A DNA stretch of 64,000 nt from contig NZ_ATVI01000011.1 of NCBI RefSeq assembly GCF_000420645.1, positions 124,001 to 188,000 of the forward strand. The letters are read 5' to 3'. The position numbers were made by a program, and so were the translations under genes. The notes beneath the pieces are model-generated. The model ran no database searches and was not told the DNA's origin. It was given only the letters and a program-made list of their open reading frames with translations. This DNA is from Nevskia ramosa DSM 11499 (GTDB taxonomy: Bacteria; Pseudomonadota; Gammaproteobacteria; Nevskiales; Nevskiaceae). Shown here piece after piece: positions 60,539 through 64,000 of the stretch; the first letter of the stretch is position 1, and every line of letters begins with the position of its first letter.

Positions 60539-61437
60539 TCGAGCAGTTCGACGATCAACCCCGAGCAGTACGGGTAATCGTTCCAGATCAGGAAGTGATC
60601 GTCCTCGGGCAAGCGGATCACCCGCGTGTTCGGCTTCGGCAGGGTCTGCTCGGCGTAGTCCGCAGTGCGCGGGCTGACCAGCTTGTCCTTCATGCCCTGA
60701 GCCACTACCAGCGGCATCGTCAGCCGTGTCCAATCCGGCTCGATGGCTGCCAGCTCGCCTACCAGCGGCATGATCTCGTCGTTGGAATTGAACAGGTCAT
60801 CGTCGGCGAACAGGCGCTGGAACCAGGTGCCCTTCAGCGACCGCGCCAGCCAGGTATCGGCCAGATGATTGAACCAGCGCGGATGCTCGAGCGCTGGCGA
60901 GATCGACGGCGCGAGCATCAGCACACCGGCCACCTGATCCGGATGATCCATCGCCATCTTGGCGGCGATCGGCCCGCCCAGTGAATGGCCGACCAGCCAG
61001 GTCTTGTGGCCATCGCTGCCGAGCAGGGGCGCCAGCAAGCGCGATTGATCGGCGAGCGCCGGTGCCATCTGGCCACTGCCGGAATTGCTGAAGCCGGGAC
61101 GGTCGACGGCGATCAGGGTGGCGCGTTCGCGCAGACGCGGGTCGGCGAGATACCGATGCCAGCCCTGCCAGTTTCCGGGCGTGCCGTGGATGAAGAGCAC
61201 GCGCTGCGGTCCGCCGGGCATCACCAGGTAATGGATGCTGCGGCCTTCGACGAGGTAGTCGTGCGCCTCGGGCTGCGGCCCGTCGGTAAACAGCTTGGCC
61301 AGTCGATCGTCGAAGCGCGGCGGCTTGGCGGGTTCCGCTGCGCCGGGGAGCTGCGAGCAGGCGCTCATCGCGACTAGGAGCAGAGACCGTAGCGCGGTAC
61401 GCAACCAGCGACGCAGACCGCGCCGCCGGCTGCTCAA
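60520..61437 (-). CDS. Alpha/beta hydrolase with signal sequence
   Basis: The 305-residue product has a basic N-terminus, a hydrophobic stretch ending in a possible lipobox (LLVAMSACS, Cys about 27), then an alpha/beta hydrolase: FIHGTPGNWQGW, nucleophile VGHSLGGP (about 151-158), acid in GMKDKLVS, His in PEDDHFLIW. Its ATG overlaps the stop of the upstream acyltransferase (ATGA). An exported esterase or lysophospholipase-like role would fit the partner, but is an inference. Confidence 0.82.
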   Translation of the reverse strand: MSSRRRGLRRWLRTALRSLLLVAMSACSQLPGAAEPAKPPRFDDRLAKLFTDGPQPEAHDYLVEGRSIHYLVMPGGPQRVLFIHGTPGNWQGWHRYLADPRLRERATLIAVDRPGFSNSGSGQMAPALADQSRLLAPLLGSDGHKTWLVGHSLGGPIAAKMAMDHPDQVAGVLMLAPSISPALEHPRWFNHLADTWLARSLKGTWFQRLFADDDLFNSNDEIMPLVGELAAIEPDWTRLTMPLVVAQGMKDKLVSPRTADYAEQTLPKPNTRVIRLPEDDHFLIWNDYPYCSGLIVELLDQTSPP

Positions 61438-62339
61438 GCCGCGCCCGCCTCCGCGAGCAGTTCGCCGATGCGGCGATCCTTCTGCGCCCAGAGATCGGCG
61501 ATCCAGTTCTGGATGTGCTTGCGGAACAGCTTGTCGGTCTCGTAACTGCCGACATACATTTCGTGCGGAATGGTGATCTGGCGAACGTCGACGATCACTT
61601 CCGGCACCCGGCAGCAGACGAAGTCCCAGAAGCCCTTTGCGCCGCCTGGATAGACGATGGTGACGTCGAGCAGCGAATTGATGTTCTCGCCGAGCGCGCC
61701 GATGGTCAGCGCGAAACCGCCCGCCTTCGGCTTCAGCAGATGCGTGTACGGCGACTTGGTTTCGGCCTGCTTGGTCTTGCTGAAGCGCGTGCCTTCAAGA
61801 AAGTTAAGCACCGTCACCGGAATGTTCTGGTAGCGCTCGCAGGCCTTCTTGGTGGTCTCGAAATCCTTACCACGCAGTTCCGGATGCTTGGCCAGGTACT
61901 TCGACGAATAGCGCTTCATGAACGGATAGTCGAGCGCCCACCAGCACAGGCCGAGTACCGGCACCCAGATCAGTTCCTGCTTGATGAAGAACTTGAAGAA
62001 CGGCGCGCGCCGATCGAAAGCCTTCATCAGCACGTAAATGTCGTTCCAGGTCTGGTGATTGGAACTGACCAGGTACTGGCCCTTCATGTCGAGCTTGTCG
62101 ACGCCGCGGATCGTCCAGCGCGTCGGCAGCAGCGCATCGCCGAGCAGCGTATTGACGGTGGCCCAGTGCTGGCCGCTGGCGGCCGCGGCGCGCGACAGCA
62201 GATCGCTGAGGCTACGGATCGGCGAAATCAGTTTCAGCAGCGCAAAGATCAGCAGCGGCGTGGCCCAGAACAGCGTGTTGACGGCCAGCAGCACCATCAT
62301 GATCACGCCCGACAGCCAGCCCGGCAGGAAACGCAGCAT
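61434..62339 (-). CDS. PlsC-family acyltransferase (YihG-like)
   Basis: From ATG 62339 (AGGAG upstream) the product has 301 residues: an N-terminal membrane helix region (about 8-40), the acyltransferase motif SSNHQTWND (NHX4D type), FLEGTRFSKTK (EGTR motif), and the PKAGGFALTIGAL segment. This is the YihG/YihG-like 1-acylglycerol-3-phosphate acyltransferase group at the inner membrane. The frame is open to 62624 through a low-complexity region of the neighbouring gene, which I consider spurious. Confidence 0.9.
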   Translation of the reverse strand: MLRFLPGWLSGVIMMVLLAVNTLFWATPLLIFALLKLISPIRSLSDLLSRAAAASGQHWATVNTLLGDALLPTRWTIRGVDKLDMKGQYLVSSNHQTWNDIYVLMKAFDRRAPFFKFFIKQELIWVPVLGLCWWALDYPFMKRYSSKYLAKHPELRGKDFETTKKACERYQNIPVTVLNFLEGTRFSKTKQAETKSPYTHLLKPKAGGFALTIGALGENINSLLDVTIVYPGGAKGFWDFVCCRVPEVIVDVRQITIPHEMYVGSYETDKLFRKHIQNWIADLWAQKDRRIGELLAEAGAA

Positions 62340-62377
62340 CTGGGAAAACTCCTCGTGGGTGCCGCAGGTGATAAGGC

Positions 62378-63067
62378 TTATGGAGCCGGTACGGGCGCGG
62401 CGGGCGCTGGCTCGGCCGGCGCAGTTTCCGCAGGCGCAGTCTCGATCGGAGCGGCTGGAGCAGGCGCCACCGCTGCGGGAGCAGGCACTGGAGCAGCCGC
62501 AGCTGGCACCGCAGCGGCAGGAGCACCCGGAACCGGCGGCAGGTACTGCGCACGGCGTTTGCCGGACGGATCGACGACGCTGACCCGGTCGTAGTTGCCC
62601 GATGGCAGCTTGACCAGCACGCAAGGGCTGGTCGGCCCGTCGCTGCGCACTTCGCCCGTCTTCGGGCTCAGGAAGCTGGCGGTCAGACGCAATTCGTGCC
62701 CGTGCTGGTAGGCGAGACGGCTGATCAGCAAGCCATAACCGCCGGTCGCGCGAGCACCGTGTTCGACAACCGCGAACGGCCCCGGTGGGAGAGCAGCGCC
62801 CGGCGCGGCAATCAGATTGATGCCGCGGGCCGCCTGCCAGCTGCTTAGCGCGGCTTCATCGGCCAGCAGGGTGACGACGGCTGCGTCGCTAGTGGCGCCG
62901 CAGGAAACGAGGCGGCGAATCTCGCTGACTTCGGCGTTATCGTCGCCGCCCGGCAGCCGGTTCAGCCCCGGAATCGACACGCCGGCGCAGCCCGCCATCA
63001 ACACCGCAGCCACCGCTGCGAGCGGTGCAGCGAGGTGATGGAAACGGGAAGCGAAGCCTGGACGCAT
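62378..63067 (-). CDS. PrcB-like lipoprotein with Pro/Ala-rich tail
   Basis: The 229-residue protein has a lipobox (AVLMAGCAG, Cys about 27), then a domain resembling PrcB_C: AVVEHGARATGGYGLLISR and TSPCVLVKLPSGNYDRV. The last 55 residues are Ala/Pro repeats (APAAAV, APAPA), probably a spacer through peptidoglycan. Function unknown. It lies between the acyltransferase and the GMC oxidoreductase on the same strand. Confidence 0.78.
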   Translation of the reverse strand: MRPGFASRFHHLAAPLAAVAAVLMAGCAGVSIPGLNRLPGGDDNAEVSEIRRLVSCGATSDAAVVTLLADEAALSSWQAARGINLIAAPGAALPPGPFAVVEHGARATGGYGLLISRLAYQHGHELRLTASFLSPKTGEVRSDGPTSPCVLVKLPSGNYDRVSVVDPSGKRRAQYLPPVPGAPAAAVPAAAAPVPAPAAVAPAPAAPIETAPAETAPAEPAPAAPVPAP

Positions 63068-63085
63068 GGCGGTTCATGTCTCTGA

Positions 63086-64000
63086 TCAGGCGACAGCGGC
63101 TGCGGTCGCGCCTTCGTAGTTTGGCACGCTGCGCGCGAGCGCCGCATCCTGAAGGATCAGGTCGGCAGCTCGTTCGGCGATCATCGTCGTCGGCGCATTG
63201 GTGTTGCCGCCGATCAGGGTCGGCATGATCGAGGCATCGACCACGCGCAGTCCGGTCAGCCCGTGGACACGCAGACGCGGGTCGACCACGGCCATTGCAT
63301 CGCGGCCCATCTTGCAGGTGCCGATCGGGTGGTAGACGGTTTCGGACTTGGCGCGGATGTAGGCACGGATGTCGTCGTCGCTCTGCACGGCGCGGCCCGG
63401 TTCCAGCTCATCGACGGCGTGCCTGGCGATTGCCGGCTGGGCCAGCAGTTCACGCGCCTTGTGGAAGCCTTCGACCAGCGCCTGCATGTCGCGTTCGGTG
63501 GCCAGATAGTTGGCATCGATCAAGGGCGCGGACATCGGATCGGCATCGCGCAAGCTCAGCCGGCCGCGGCTTTCCGGACGCAGGAAACACGTCATCAAGG
63601 TGTAGGCGTAATGCCGGAACAGCGGCGCCAGGGTCTGGCCGTGATTGGCGTAGACGAACGGTACCAGATGCCATTGCAGATCCGGCACCGTCTGCTCGGC
63701 ATTGCTGCAGATGAAGCCGCCGGCCTGTGCGAAGTTCGAGGTCAGCTCGCCACGCCGGCCGAACAGATAGCGGATCACGCCCCAGGCGCCTTTCAGCAGG
63801 CCCAGCGGACGCAGGCTGATCGAATGCCGGGTGCGCTCGCGCATCGTGATGTGGATGTCGAGATGATCCTGCAGGTTTTCGCCTACACCCGGCAGTTCAT
63901 GAATCTGCGGTATGGCGTGCTTGCTCAGCTCCGCCTTCGGGCCGACGCCGGACAGCAGCAACACCTGCGGCGAACCGATGGCACCGGCGCTGAGGATCAC
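63086..64000 (-). CDS. GMC-family oxidoreductase (C-terminal part)
   Basis: The frame enters from the right edge; the first visible codons read VILSAGAIGSPQVLLLSG, the conserved GMC signature 2, so the 304 residues present are the C-terminal half. The catalytic His is in YHPIGTCKMG and the second His/Asn in TLIGGNTNAPTTMIAERAAD. Choline or aliphatic alcohol dehydrogenases are closest. FAD-binding N-terminus is outside the window. Confidence 0.93.
   Translation of the reverse strand: MILSAGAIGSPQVLLLSGVGPKAELSKHAIPQIHELPGVGENLQDHLDIHITMRERTRHSISLRPLGLLKGAWGVIRYLFGRRGELTSNFAQAGGFICSNAEQTVPDLQWHLVPFVYANHGQTLAPLFRHYAYTLMTCFLRPESRGRLSLRDADPMSAPLIDANYLATERDMQALVEGFHKARELLAQPAIARHAVDELEPGRAVQSDDDIRAYIRAKSETVYHPIGTCKMGRDAMAVVDPRLRVHGLTGLRVVDASIMPTLIGGNTNAPTTMIAERAADLILQDAALARSVPNYEGATAAAVA

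Noticed and set aside
61434-62624. Longer acyltransferase start at 62624
   Set aside because: The extra residues are Cys/Ser/Arg-rich shadow of the Pro/Ala tail of the neighbouring lipoprotein gene; ATG 62339 has an RBS and the membrane segment.

Overview
The window is a chromosomal segment of a high-GC gammaproteobacterium. The block gatB-gatA-gatC divergent from mreBCD-mrdA-mrdB-mltB-rlpA-dacA-ybeD-lipB, the complete mla operon, a single-chain PurL, a DUF1820 protein and a GlyGly-CTERM surface protein fit the Nevskiales/Xanthomonadales part of that class; the genus is not resolved and this placement is an inference from gene content and order.

Layout. 1-4.7 kb: a winged-helix DNA-binding domain fused to a Ser/Thr kinase (cut by the window edge) faces a large secreted protein made of GloVer-type repeats, FN3 and Ig-like domains; three tandem 10-bp repeats lie between them. 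4.7-9.3 kb (minus): SET-domain protein, Hsp33 and the GatCAB amidotransferase, mostly with overlapping start and stop codons. 9.7-20.3 kb (plus): the cell-shape and peptidoglycan block, interrupted between mrdB and mltB by a 267-bp nested inverted-repeat element and between mltB and rlpA by a duplicated mltB tail. 20.4-24.3 kb (plus): mlaFEDCBA. 24.4-37.5 kb (mainly minus): purL, a metallo-beta-lactamase-fold protein, DUF1820, epoxide hydrolase, Fic protein with a perfect palindrome upstream, thiC with a TPP riboswitch, glycine-zipper lipoprotein, Nudix hydrolase, esterase lipoprotein and iron-type alcohol dehydrogenase.

37.7-48.3 kb: a phytase-like propeller protein with an inserted, apparently permuted GDPD domain; a hydrolase/carboxypeptidase pair; a three-gene set encoding a 46-residue membrane peptide, a NYN-type RNase and a lone phage-type tail sheath protein; a DMT transporter, a DUF1801 protein and an acyl-CoA ligase.

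48.6-56.0 kb is the accessory region, lying directly downstream of glmS and visibly poorer in GC from about 49.7 kb. It holds a membrane-anchored Mrr-like nuclease, a tightly overlapping three-gene glycan cassette (GT32-like transferase; GT25-sulfotransferase-like-GH16 fusion; carbamoyltransferase), two divergently placed fragments of UvrD-type helicases, and, 22 nt past the glmS stop codon, what looks like a Tn7-type transposon end with TnsB-site-like repeats. This suggests that the attTn7 position was used for insertion. No tns genes are visible, so the element would be a remnant, a deletion product or a non-autonomous island.

56.0-64.0 kb: glmS, two small membrane-anchored proteins, a GlsB/YeaQ protein, an ACP phosphodiesterase, an overlapping hydrolase/acyltransferase pair, a PrcB-like lipoprotein and the end of a GMC oxidoreductase. 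No rRNA, tRNA or CRISPR array was recognised.
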